Under the pieces are notes generated by a model. That model saw only the letters and a list, made by a program, of their open reading frames with translations. It was not told the origin of the DNA and did no database searches. A stretch of 64,000 nucleotides of DNA, taken from Bilabrum cf. latius. Taxonomy: Eukaryota > Bigyra: Bicosoecida > Bigyra > Bicosoecida. Shown in pieces: positions 10,625 through 21,332 of this stretch (within the stretch, counting starts at the first letter, position 1; each line of letters starts with the position of its first letter). Location of the stretch: positions 1 through 64,000 of the forward strand of contig OZ237753.1 in assembly GCA_965178125.1 (NCBI GenBank). Direction: 5' to 3'. A program made the position numbers and the translations under genes.

Positions 10625-10832
10625 TCTCGACCGCAATTGCCGTGATACTTGACGTCTGACGGTACTGTCTCGACCTGTTGGGACGAAGGGCTTGCCGTGC
10701 CGCAGCCGCTGTGGTCTGGTGTGACGAGGGCGATTGCACCAGCTGTCCGCAAACGTAAGATCGGCGATTTCGCCTCACTTCTAGCTTCTCACCCAAGCAA
10801 GGTACACCTATTCAGCAGTCTGTCATTGATTC
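10625..10832. promoter_or_regulatory. Divergent upstream region (EF-hand gene / NAA40)
   Basis: A 208-bp gap separates two divergent start codons. Regulatory content is inferred only from position. The sequence carries no repeat or element I can name. Confidence 0.4.
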
Positions 10833-12128
10833 ATGCCAAGGCACGGAAAGAAAAGCGCGAAGAGCGCAGCTGCAAAGGAGAAAGCTGCAAGAGATGCCGA
10901 GAGGCGCGAGCGGCTACTTGCTAAGCGCAAGATTGAAGATGCTGTCAAGGAGCGCCAGGAAATGATCAAAAACGTATGCAAGACTGCTATGTACGCTGAT
11001 GATGGAAAAACTGTCAGAAATTGTCTTGAACTGGCTAGTGCGTTTGCGAACTACACGGCCGGCGTAGCTAGTGAGCCCGTGAAGTGGTCGGACCGCTCAG
11101 ACCTGCTTCCAGCGGAAGATTCAGACGACAAGAGGGTACTTGTTGATGCAGACCCAGACTCATCAGAGTCACCAGACGGTGGGAAGAAAGGGGATGCTGG
11201 AGAGAGCAAGGGTGCCGAGGAGGAGCCATCGTCTGGTGCTGGGGCGGGCGACGGTAGCTCCGAAGCATCTGTGGATCCTCTGATGTTGCGCCGCGACACG
11301 ATTGTGGAGGCAGATGGATACGCTGGCGTCGGCCCAAAGTCGGACGCTTGGATGCGGGACGAGGACGAGGACGAGTACAACTCAGCAGTGGCAGAGTCAG
11401 CCGAGCTGGAGGTGGTGCACAGGCACGGTGGCGAGGGCGAGGGTGCCGCGTCAGAGAGGGAGAGAGATTGGATGCTCTCACTCACCAAGCGCAACCTGAT
11501 GAACCTGTACATTCGCGCCCGGTGGGGATGGAGCGATGGCGAGAAGAGGGCCGAGATGACGGACCCAGACGCGCGATACCTGATCGTATACCGCAAGGGA
11601 GAGGCGGGCAAGGCGGACACCAAGAGACCTCTTGCATTCGTGCACTACCGGTTCATCGCCCAGGGGGCATTCCCGGTGCTGTACCTGTTCGAGATCCAGC
11701 TGGAGAGGAGCGCCCGCCGGCGCGGTGTGGGCAAGCACCTCATGCGCATGGTGGAAGTGATCGCAAAGCGCACCGGCATGGGCTGGGTGATGCTGACCGT
11801 ATTTAACGAAAACGTGTCTGCCAGGAAGCTGTACATGAACAAGCTCGCCTACAGGGTGGACGAGACCTCGCCGTCTCGGGTCGGTAAGCGTGGGGAGCAC
11901 TTCCAGTACGAGATCCTGAGCAAGTGCCTGCTCAAGCACATGCGGCACGTCAAGATGGGCAGGTCCATCCCGCTGCATGTTGCGACTGGTGAAGAGGAGA
12001 AGGCCCGCAAGCGCATGGCCGAAGATCTCGAGAAGGTCCGCAAGCAGCAGGAGGAGCAGGTGCTGAAGGCACTCGAGCAGCAGAAAGCAGGGGGGGCGGG
12101 CGCGGCGGGTGGAGGCAGCAGCAGCTGA
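10833..12128 (+). CDS. NAA40: N-alpha-acetyltransferase 40 (NatD, histone H4/H2A N-terminal acetylase)
   Basis: Single exon, 431 aa, ATG to TGA. The GNAT domain spans about residues 205-370. It has the NatD-type lead-in (SLTKRNLMNLYIRARWGW, with EMTDPDARYLIVYR after it), the acetyl-CoA loop RRRGVGKHLM (R-x-x-G-x-G), VMLTVFNENVSARKLY and GEHFQYEILS. Human NAA40 has the same order of blocks (LTKRN, WGWKDREKREEMTD, VMLTVF, YEILS). The protein is longer than the human one because of a Lys/Arg-rich N-terminus, an acidic Ser/Gly insert (residues 95-200) and a Lys/Gln coiled tail. No in-frame TAG. It acetylates the N-terminus of histones H4 and H2A in known organisms. Confidence 0.93.
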   Translation: MPRHGKKSAKSAAAKEKAARDAERRERLLAKRKIEDAVKERQEMIKNVCKTAMYADDGKTVRNCLELASAFANYTAGVASEPVKWSDRSDLLPAEDSDDKRVLVDADPDSSESPDGGKKGDAGESKGAEEEPSSGAGAGDGSSEASVDPLMLRRDTIVEADGYAGVGPKSDAWMRDEDEDEYNSAVAESAELEVVHRHGGEGEGAASERERDWMLSLTKRNLMNLYIRARWGWSDGEKRAEMTDPDARYLIVYRKGEAGKADTKRPLAFVHYRFIAQGAFPVLYLFEIQLERSARRRGVGKHLMRMVEVIAKRTGMGWVMLTVFNENVSARKLYMNKLAYRVDETSPSRVGKRGEHFQYEILSKCLLKHMRHVKMGRSIPLHVATGEEEKARKRMAEDLEKVRKQQEEQVLKALEQQKAGGAGAAGGGSSS

Positions 12129-12326
12129 GGGCAAGAAATCATGACCGCGCGGCAAACCTGCTGGCGCGCGCCATGCTTGTCTCGCAACCATCGCCACGGC
12201 GATTGGGCGAGATGCATGGGACAGTACGTGCCAACTTCAGTGACAAGCGAATAATGATTGAACTGTTGCTACACCACATCAGACTCGCTGTTGCTCTCGT
12301 GCTCGGCCGGGGCATGTTTCATGGGG

Positions 12327-13230
12327 TCACAGCTCGTCCCCCTCGTGAGCACCTAACGTTCTTTTGCCTGCCGTGCTGGATCTGTGACTGGATTTTTTGT
12401 TCTTCTATTTGCGTCTTTTGGCCCCCTTCTTCGCTTTGCGCTTTGCGGTCTTCCTCTTCTTGGCCTTTTTCTTGTTCAGCTCCCGGAGCCTCACTTTCTC
12501 CTCGGTGCGTTTCGCGCGATCAAACACTTTTAGCGTTCCATCGCGATGCATTTCCGGCGAAATACCGGCATCATCGAGCGCTCTTTTAAGGGAAGAAGAG
12601 GACAGCACGTCGCTGCCAGCTGCATCGTTCGGGCTGCCCTTGCCGGTCCTCATGGCCATCTCTGCTTCTGGTGAAATCCAGCGCACTCCACGCCCAGAGC
12701 AGAACCTAGGGCAGATCTTGCTCTCAGCCTTTGGTAGTGTCCCGGCTTTGTATATTTGCTCTTCGATGGATCCGTCGTCAACAGTCCACCCTCTACTCTT
12801 GGACGACCTGGGGACATCTTCGCCATGGCTGTCAAACACATCCAGGAATTCTGAACATGCCTTTGCCATTGTAGGAGGAATAGCACGATAAATCTCGAAA
12901 TTTTCTTGTGCGCAAATGTCAAGTACTTTGTCGTATATGTCACTTTCTTTCCGAACGCGCCTCGGTGGCAGCTGCTTGAATACCTCGATGAGTGTTGCAT
13001 GGCAACCATCGCACAGCAACTGAGGAGTAATTTCCGGTGATGCTCGAGGATCAGTACCCTGCGAACACATGCAGAGCGTCTAGATGGAGTTAACCATTGA
13101 GTTTCAATCAACCCACCTGTGGACTGCTGGGACATTGGCTCACAAATACTATATCTCCTCCATTTACTTGTCCCATAGCAAAATCAATACAGAAATGACC
13201 AATAGCAGCAATGATAGCATAACACATCAT
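12327..13230 (-). CDS. Canopy/DUF3456-like ER luminal protein with C-terminal GDEL
   Basis: Exons 13230-13117 and 13058-12327 (58-nt intron, phase 0) give 281 aa. A signal peptide (MMCYAIIAAIGHFCIDF) is followed by a saposin-like Cys pattern (LLCDGCHATL, ICAQENFEIYR, KACSEFLDVF), as in Canopy/MZB1-type ER chaperone cofactors. The second half is a Lys/Arg-rich helix. Reading the TAG at 12405-12407 as Gln extends the protein about 25 residues to end in HEGDEL then TGA, a KDEL-type retrieval signal that fits the signal peptide. With TAG as stop the protein would end in a basic tail with no retention signal. Family assignment is by Cys spacing only; the ER location is better supported. Confidence 0.75.
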
Positions 13231-13407
13231 GGACCCCCCTACAAATAGATCAGATCTAGTCTGGACACGTTGCCAGTGCCAGTGGGCGCAGGGCATAGCA
13301 GTGCAGTGCAATTTTCAAAAGCACGTCGAATGAACACATTCCTTTGGCCAGAAACGGCCGACCCAGTCGAATTTCTGTGCTTGGAATGCGCTGAGTAATA
13401 TAACGGA
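13231..13407. promoter_or_regulatory. Divergent upstream region (Canopy-like / single-TM protein)
   Basis: A 177-bp gap lies between divergent start codons; an in-frame TAA sits just upstream of the plus-strand ATG. Regulatory role inferred from position. Confidence 0.35.
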
Positions 13408-14436
13408 ATGTTTGGCAGGCTTTGGAGGCCTTGTTTCGTGTCACTACGAACAGGGCCCAGCAGAGCGTATTCGCGATTGATTGTTGCAGTAAGAGCACGC
13501 AAGAGAGTGGTTCGCGTGCTGGATACTCGAATAAACATCAATTCAGCAATCAGCGAAAGTGAGGACGATGTGGCAATTGTAACAGTAGATCCTGTCACTG
13601 GCACGTAGTAGGTCCGTCTTGGTGGAGGCTTGGCGCACGGAGAAGTAGAAGGAATGTTTCGCGCAGCTACAAGCAAACACATTTCACCGGTACTGCGTCA
13701 ATCGCTGACCCAGCAAGATCATGACATGTGGAAGCACGGTTTGGCTGACGCTCTTAGGCACTTCGTTCGGGCGGTGTCGGTGCAGCCTACGCTGATCGGA
13801 AGCGAAGTAGCGGCGACGCAGGCACGCCATGCTGTCCCATCAAGAGCGACGGATAGTATATAGTCAGCCCCAGCTGTGATCAAGGCCCTGTCCGGGGCGC
13901 CCCAGCCACCGGTTGCAACGCTCCTGTCCCTCTCAACTCTCGCCAAGACCACTGATGATGCGGTGGCTACCACCATTCTAGGCGATATCTAGCAATGGAA
14001 CAAGTTTCGTGAGAGGCCATGGTGGGTTTCCGGCCCGCTGGCTCTATGGGTACTGCTAGGATTCCTGGGTGTGTGGCTGTTTGCAGACATGTTTGAGCGA
14101 ATCGGCAAGCTCCAACGAAGCTCGGCAAGTGCTGATGTGCAACGGGTTAGGAACTACAACGATGCAATAGTTGCGGCCGTCATAAGACATTCGGCTGGGC
14201 ACTCGGCAGCCGTAGGTAGTACGTTGGCTCATGCTGGCCTCGTGGAGGGGTGGAATCCCCGCGCTGCTGGCCTGAGCGCGTCTCGTATCCCAGACATGGA
14301 CGAGAATCGCGTGCAGTAGCTGTTTCGGGCCGAGGCGGCGCTTGGGGAGGGACAGTTGGTGGAGCGCCATGGACGGTACGCTGAGGAATAGGTGGCCACC
14401 AGCACGGGCAGGGCTCAGGCCGGTGTGATGGATTGA
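13408..14436 (+). CDS. Hypothetical single-TM protein, 342 aa
   Basis: One continuous frame from ATG at 13408 to TGA at 14434-14436, but only if six TAG codons (including a tandem pair after VDPVTGT) are read as sense. An in-frame TAA lies 12 nt upstream, so the start is well bounded. The N-terminal 200 residues are soluble and Ala/Ser/Val-rich. One membrane helix (GPLALWVLLGFLGVWLF) sits near residue 215, followed by a helical cytosolic or luminal tail (MFERIGKLQRSSASADVQ). I do not recognise a family. The opposite strand carries only broken frames. It converges on the FUSC gene with 209 bp between stops. Confidence 0.55.
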
Positions 14437-14645
14437 AGCTATCAGGTGCACGCTAAAAGAGCGGGTTGAGGTGGACACTGTCTAATTTACAGGTTATCAC
14501 GCGGTTACTGTCAATCTCGCAAATCCGCCTTGCCGCGACAAAAGTACCCATTCTTCATCTGAGGCCACTCGAACTGCCAGCCAGGTACTTGCCACCCAAC
14601 TCCCCACCGCTAATTGTGTGTCCCGTGCGGGGTGGGTCGTCATTG

Positions 14646-17600
14646 TCACCCGGTGGTCGAAGCAACAGAATTTCCGAGCTAAATTGCGTCGTTAGCTGCA
14701 AGATTAAGTCCAAATAAAGCCGCGCTGATTACGATGATCTCACCGGAGCGAACAGGAAGGCAATCACTTGGGCTTGCTGAGCCGCTTGTGTGGGTCGGGC
14801 GGCCGGATTGCTCCCGATCCCTTACCATAGGAAGGAGCACGTTACAAATGAAGCTATCAAGCACAGCCTTGAACTCTACCATCGACCGTAAGCACGCATC
14901 GATCGCTGCGATGAGACGGGTATCTTCGTCGCTCTGTTCCCGTTGGCGCAGCACTGCGAGAGGCTGCCGCCAAAGACAGTCTCCTGCCGCGCAGCACTCA
15001 AGCTGCCTTCTTGTGCGAAGTGAAAGAACACGGCTGATACAATGCAACAGCTCGGCAGTGCTCTGTCCCATGTGCTGCACCCATGGCACGACAGGGAGGA
15101 GTCGGGAGGGCGCCATACCACTGTGGTTCCGCGCGGCCTATAGGACGGCAAGAAAGCGAGCACCCTGTCTCAGGAGCCGGATGGAGACGCTGATACGGCT
15201 ACAAGCCGCAATAACAGCGGAATGAAGCCTCGTGTAGCTGTCGTCTGGGTTTCTGAAGGGCTCCTGTTGGGCAAGAGAAACATTACGTCCAGCCATTGCA
15301 AGAAGGCCATCTCGCTCTCGGCCGGTATCACGTAATTCTGATCGAAAATCTGTTCGATTCTAGGCTTCCAACACATGCGTATTGCAAAATCGGACGTTTC
15401 CCAGACGCAGGTACAGGTCTATTGTGCGCCGCATGCGCATGGCAGTGCCAGCTGAGAGCGCTGGAGAGGCGTGGCTTGCACTTTGCACGATGCTACCAGC
15501 ACTAGTCGTCGCCGTGTGGTGGCTCTGACCATCTACCGCGGACGATAGATTCCCATCGATCACACTGACCGGTATCTCGGTCTTGCAGTAGTCCCTAAAC
15601 CCGTCGCACAGTTGTGCAGTCGCCGCTCTTAGGCCGGTCTCAATCATGCTGAGTGCGGCGCTGGTCTGAGTTGCTGCCTGCTCGAGCGGTCGCTACGGAA
15701 ACACGACATTGGATACCAGCAAAAAGACTGCGATTGCAAATACTGTCACTTCAATGCGCGCAAGAGCCACAGAGTGCGGTGCCACACCGGGTGGCCGGTC
15801 CCCAAGCACGATGATCCCGGCGGTGAAAGCGCTCACCAGGCCGGCATACCCGTACCGTCGTGATGGCCGCACGCAAACACTCAGCGCGCACCAAAAGCAC
15901 AGCAGTGCCGCCTAAACAATAATGACATTCTCAGCAACTGACACAATGAAGTAACCGGCAATGCTGCCAAGGGCAGTTCCGACGAACCGGAGGAGGGATT
16001 GCTAAAATGATGACGCTGAATTCGTGCCGACAATAAATCCGACAGTTATCGGTGCCCAGTATCCGAATGGCCTGGAAAATGCGGGAATTATGACGATTGT
16101 CGATGCCAGCACTACAGCTATCCCCACTTTGATGGCTCTACGCAGCCTAGGCCAATAGGACGTCCATTCGACCGCCGACATAGTGGCCCATGCCGATAAA
16201 AGGCAGGCCATTGATGCACAGCATGGTAATGAGTTGTGCTTGTCATGGCGTGACAAGCCATCCGCAGGTTCTAGCCGACTATTACCCGCTGGTGCTGGTG
16301 GTGGTGCTGGTGGTGGTGCTGATTGGTGTGTCGTCCCGACTGCGACCGCACGTGCAGGCCGATGTTCACCACCAAGCCCACTCGTGTCTTCGACTGCATC
16401 CCCAGGCGATATTGCTGGCCTCGTGTGGCCGCTCTCAAACATTCTTGGCTTGAAGCTGGGCGAATGGGGAACTGGGATCCCCGTCCCGCTGTCGATCCCA
16501 TCGAGCCGCTAGCTGTTCTGCTGCTGCATATCCTGGGCCGAGGAAGCGAGGCCAGGGAGCGACTCGCAGACTTGGGCAAATCTGATGACAAGAAATACGA
16601 CGGTGTACAGAGGCATCATAGAATCGAAGCTTGAAGTGCCACTCAGTCTCGCAGCATCCACTGCTGGGCTGTGAGCCGATGGACAGCGTCCAGCAGTCCG
16701 ATCATCATTGCATACGCCACCATCTGAGTGCAATTTGCATCCCGATTGGTCTTGGTCACCGTCAGCATTACCGCTCGCCTCTGCATCAGACTGAATACCG
16801 AGCGTTGGCATTTCTGCTGCAATCTATAGCAAATGGTGGTTGCGAGCAGCCCCAAACGCTCGCAGCAGCCGTGTCTGCGCAGCAGAGAGGTCACGTATGC
16901 CAGCTTGGACTGACGTCATGTCGCTCACTCTTGTATCCGCACAGCACGGTGCGCAGCAAACTATACATTGAACCCATCGCATCCAACATGTCAAGGGGTT
17001 GGTGGAGTGCTCGCTTGATAATTGCCGGAGCGCTATGGCTTGCAGGCTGCCGGCTAGCTCTACTACCTGTAACATGGCATCTTGTAAGGATTTGCCAAAC
17101 ATGTGGTGCGTATCGCTCCGGCCAAAGGCTTTCTCAGCAGCCGAGGCCAGCCCAGCAATTCTGGCTAGGCGGGTAGTGGCATCCACATGGGATTGCAGCG
17201 CCGGCCCGAAATCGGGTGGGCCCGAGCACACCCCGCAGCAATGGAACATGTCCCCAAAACAGCAACAGATCTGATCACAGCAACACTGACAGCTCTTCTG
17301 GACGCACCCGCACAACCAGAGGCACCCGACAGCGGCAAGCAGCCGATGCTCTGCCAGCACGGGACCCTGGAGCTCGAATGCCTCGCCTGCCGCACTCAAT
17401 GCCTAGTGGCAAAGCATGTCGGCCTAGTACCGTGATGGCGGGTGGAATTCCATGTGTTGCGCAAGCTGCTGTATTCCAGCCTTCACAGACTAGACGAGAG
17501 GCTCCAACTCGTCAGCCCGCGGGTTCGAGGATGAACCCTGTTGATGGTCAGGCAGACAACCAGAAGGGCCTTGGCCAGAGCTATCAATCTATCCCAGCTC

Positions 17601-18263
17601 TACATCAACGCTCCCATTGCTTGCGTGCCTCTATGCTCTAGTCGATACATCGAGCTATTGTCCACGCGCTTTAACACGGCCGCCTCGATTCCACGGTTGG
17701 CCGTGAGTCGCAAGGGCACGCACAGTGCACGTAAGCGAGCGGACTGACTTATCGCAAGATGTTCGAAGGCTTTCGGTGAGCACATGCTGAGATGGTGTCT
17801 TCCCAGGAAGCATCGCGAGAGTGCCCATGCAGCCGCCAAGCATGGTTGATCCAACGACTTGCACCACAAGACCAAGTAAGTCGTCGTCCTGAGAGCTTGG
17901 AGTCAATAAGACTATTGCAAGCACCGCAATACCAATCTTGTTGGCGAGGTCATTAGTGACGAAAAATACGAGTAAGACAACCAACAGCAGCAAGCCGATT
18001 GCTCGTGATACCTCCGAGAGACCAAAGACAGCCCCCCACGCCGCTGCTGAGAGACCCGCTACAAGTGAACTTGCAGGAACGACTGTGAGAACAACCAAAG
18101 ACTGCCCCAGCGTTGGCGAAATAGACACAAGCGCCACAACAGGAATCAGCAATCGAGGTGCGATAAGATCTCTGGTCCAAAATGAGATGCACCATGCGGA
18201 ACCAAGACTGACAGCAAGTAAAGACCTAATAGATATCTCAAATCCACCGCTAAGTAGTGGCAT
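14646..18263 (-). CDS. Large FUSC-family membrane transporter with two TM bundles
   Basis: Single exon of 1205 aa, ATG (MPLLSGGFEI) to TGA, holding 14 in-frame TAG codons. The first TM bundle (residues 10-190) has RLLIPVVALVSISPTLGQS and AIGLLLLVVLLVFFVTNDLA. A soluble helical segment follows (ADELEPLVQSVKAGIQQLAQ), then a striking Cys-rich stretch (SCQCCCDQICCCFGDMFHCC). The second TM bundle carries the FUSC/ALMT signature: FGYWAPITVGFIVGTNSAS, FVGTALGSIAGYFIVS, IEVTVFAIAVFLLVSNVVFP followed by TAG-R-P. A long helical C-terminal domain completes the protein. FUSC proteins export aromatic acids, malate or other small anions; the substrate here is unknown. Divergent to the PL8 lyase. Confidence 0.8.
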
Positions 18264-18394
18264 GGTTCGTGACAAAGCCCTGTTTTGACCGCACCGCGAA
18301 GTGTCTCCGGCGAAACCGGAAGAGCGAATATCCGGCGCCGCCGGCGGCACTGGGCACAGCAGAAAGAATCACTCTCTCCGTGGATCGAGCAGCA
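18264..18394. promoter_or_regulatory. Divergent upstream region (FUSC transporter / PL8 lyase)
   Basis: Only 131 bp separate the chosen starts of a transporter and a secreted polysaccharide lyase. The ORF of the lyase could extend upstream across this gap, which would overlap the transporter start, so the later signal-peptide ATG was preferred. Confidence 0.35.
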
Positions 18395-21122
18395 ATGGCA
18401 CGCACTACCGATTGCGTTTTGCTAAGTCTGCTTGTTTCATGTTCAATGGCATCCGTGGATGTTGATATCGTTCGAAACAATCTGATTGGGGCAATGCTTG
18501 ATGTGCCCAAAGATGAAATCGACCACCTTGACAAGGACGTGAACAGTTTCCTCTCGCTGCAGCTGCCGAATGGATCCTGGCCGGATATTAACTATGATGA
18601 TCCCGATGGACGTTCGTGGTGGCAGGCCGGCGAGCACCTCCGGCGTACGGTCCTGATCGCAACCGCTTGGCGATCCAACAGTAGCAGTGTTCACGGGAAT
18701 CAGGCTGCTTGTGCTTCGGCAAAACTTGCTATACGAATGTGGTGCAATGCAAGACCCCCGCAAACAAACTGGTGGTGGTATCAGCTTGGCGAGCCCCGCA
18801 GCCTTGGGAAGGCAATTCTGTTGTTGGACCTCCCGGCGGAGTCCCCCGAATTCCAAGGCGCTCTGTACTACTTCGAGAAGACCACCTTACCGATCGCAGC
18901 AGTGAGATTCAACTCAACGCACCGCACCTGCTCCTATACCCCGCACAGCTGCATCTCCTCGCACTTGAGCCTTGGCCCCCACGACTTGTACGCAGGGCTT
19001 CACCGGCTGCAACAGGGTGTGGGCAGCATCCGTGAACATTATCAGAGCTGCGATAGAGAGGAACTCTACTCGGATGGCGGCGTCGTACAAGCTGGCGTAC
19101 AGCACGATTGCACATGCATCTCAGGGCAGTGACGGCATCCAGGACGACTGGTCCTTCAGTCAGCACAGCACGCACGGCATGGGTCAGCTGTACTCGGGGT
19201 GGGGATATGGGGGTATATTCAGCTCGAATGTGCTGGCTGTGTCCTCCTACGCCAGCGGGACGTCATTTTCCATGCCGGATGACCTATTTGAGCTCTTTGC
19301 GTCCTTCGTGCTGGAGGGGCAGGGCCGCATCGCGCACGGGCCGAACTGGGACTTTGCGGCCTCTGGCAGGCTGTTCACGTACTTTGTGCGCCGAGACAAC
19401 AACTCGATGAACATGGGTCACTACCACGGATTCGCCGCGTTCACTCCCTTCAGGCTGGCCTACCCGAGCTTCGCGGCCCCCTTCCGCACCTACCTCGGGG
19501 TCTACTTCCATGACCTCCTGCTTGACCCGGCCCTGGCCAGTCGACCCAGGGGGCTGGAGCTCATTGCACTGGGAAAACGCCTGGCATCAGATGCACCCCC
19601 ATCGACTGACGTTCCTGACGACGACTGGCACTATTGGGACGCGGACTATCACGTGTACAGCGGACAGGCCGGGAGGCTGGCAGGCGGGGAGCGCGGGGAG
19701 GGAGCAGCTCCGAGCTACATGGCTGCGGTGCGGACATTTTCGAACCGGACACTGAATACTGAATGCGTCAACGATGAAAATCAACGCGGTAGAGACCTCG
19801 CTGACGGCGTGACGGTGGTGCACCAGACGGGCCGCGAATACGAGGGCGTGTACCCGGTGTGGAACTGGCATCTCATCCCAGGCACAATCGAGCACCAGGG
19901 GGGAGATGGATACGAGTGCAGCTCACTTCGCAAAGTAGACCATATGCCGTTCGTGGGTGGGGCCAGCCTGGGCAACGCGGGTGCGAGTTACATGCATTTT
20001 CGCCGCAGCGAGCACAACGGGGGCCCCGATCACGCATTTGTGGAGGCAGGGCGGCTGTGGCTGTTCGCAGGAGAGGCTATGGTTCAGCTGGTGGGTGGGC
20101 TGCGCTCGAATAGCACTCGCTGGGACGTGAGCCATTCCCTGGAGCAGAGCAACCTTGAGGAGGGCCTGCTACCGGGGCAGGACGGGTCCTTCAGTCTGGA
20201 CGGGGTGGGTTTAGTACCACCCACGTTGCAGCGCAATGCAAGCTCGCCTCTGGCTCGGTTTGTGTGGCACGGGGCCAAGGCCGTGTTCCTGCGAGACCTG
20301 TCAGCTCCTGGAGGCAGCGATGTCGCTAGTCTAAGCTCTGCCCCAGGCCTGCCGGTGTGGGCGTCCAACCTCCTGCAGAACGGGTCGCTAGCATACATCA
20401 CGCAGGGCCCCCCTACCCCTATCTCCAAGCGCGTGTTCGCCTCTGCAGTAGCCTTTGGTCGGCTGGATGGGCAGCTGGCTCGCCCTAGGGGGTATGCCGT
20501 GGTGTCGGTGCCTGGCGTGCCCGATCCGTCGGTGCTGCAGTCGCTTGATGCCCGGGTGGACCGGTCGCTGGTTGTCATGGACAATGATCCCGCGGTGGAC
20601 TTTGCCCCTGCAGACACGGGTGCCAGCGGGGTCCAGTCTGCCTGCTGGGTGAGGGCCACTCCTGCCGACGGGCTGCTCGCAGTCATGGCCGCCTCGGTGT
20701 GGCCGCAGGGGGAGACGTTCGGGCCTCCTGGGTACATCAACAGGACCGTGCATGGAAGCAGATGTGTCCAGCAGTCTGATAAAGGTGCAACCCCTTTGTT
20801 TCCGGACATGCAAGCCGACACAGAGGGCATGCTTGTAGCGAGCAGATTCGCAAATGGGACGATGCGGCTGGCACTGTCCAACTCGCAGCAGGAGCTCAGG
20901 CCCCGCGTCATGCGCCTGACCCTCCTTGATTTCGATGGGAGCTGCACGTAGGTCAACGGCACGGCAGGGCATGCACGCGCCCTGCAGGCGCTGCCCTAGT
21001 CTGCGGCGCTGGAAGACGTGGCAGGGCCTGTGAACGCCAATGAGGTTACAATCGAGGTGGGCTTCCCTGACGAGCGAAGCAAGGGAGGAGCCACAGTTTC
21101 AGTGGTTTGCCTGCCCAGGTGA
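18395..21122 (+). CDS. Secreted polysaccharide lyase family 8 (hyaluronate/chondroitin lyase-like)
   Basis: Exons 18395-18901 and 18996-21122 (94-nt intron, phase 0) give 877 aa. A signal peptide (MARTTDCVLLSLLVSCSMA) leads into an alpha/alpha toroid with PNGSWPDINYDDPDGRSWW, NWWWYQLGEP and GCNRVWAASVNIIRAAIERN, then the catalytic region DDWSFSQHSTHGMGQLYSGW with His and Tyr in the family positions. The beta domain follows (YEGVYPVWNWHLIPGTIE, HNGGPDHAFVEAG). The C-terminal beta domain extends past TAGs at 20949-20951 and about 20997 to TGA. PL8 enzymes cleave uronic-acid glycans such as chondroitin, hyaluronan or xanthan by beta-elimination; the substrate is not predictable here. The family is mainly bacterial. 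Several NXS/T sites fit secretion. Confidence 0.85.
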
Positions 21123-21332
21123 TTTGGTATGCCGCACAAGCTAGTGCCTGTTGGGGAGACCGCGTTGACTAAGCCGGAACTTCTTGAAGAAACGTAACGA
21201 AGCTTCCGGGCCACAGATCCCGCCAGTTCCAGGTCGTTTTGAGCGCTTTGCATTGAGCTTGCAATATTTGCCTCTCCTTACACGCATACAAGTTTTGGTT
21301 TGGCCTGCGCCTGTTGATCAAAGCCAGCAGGC

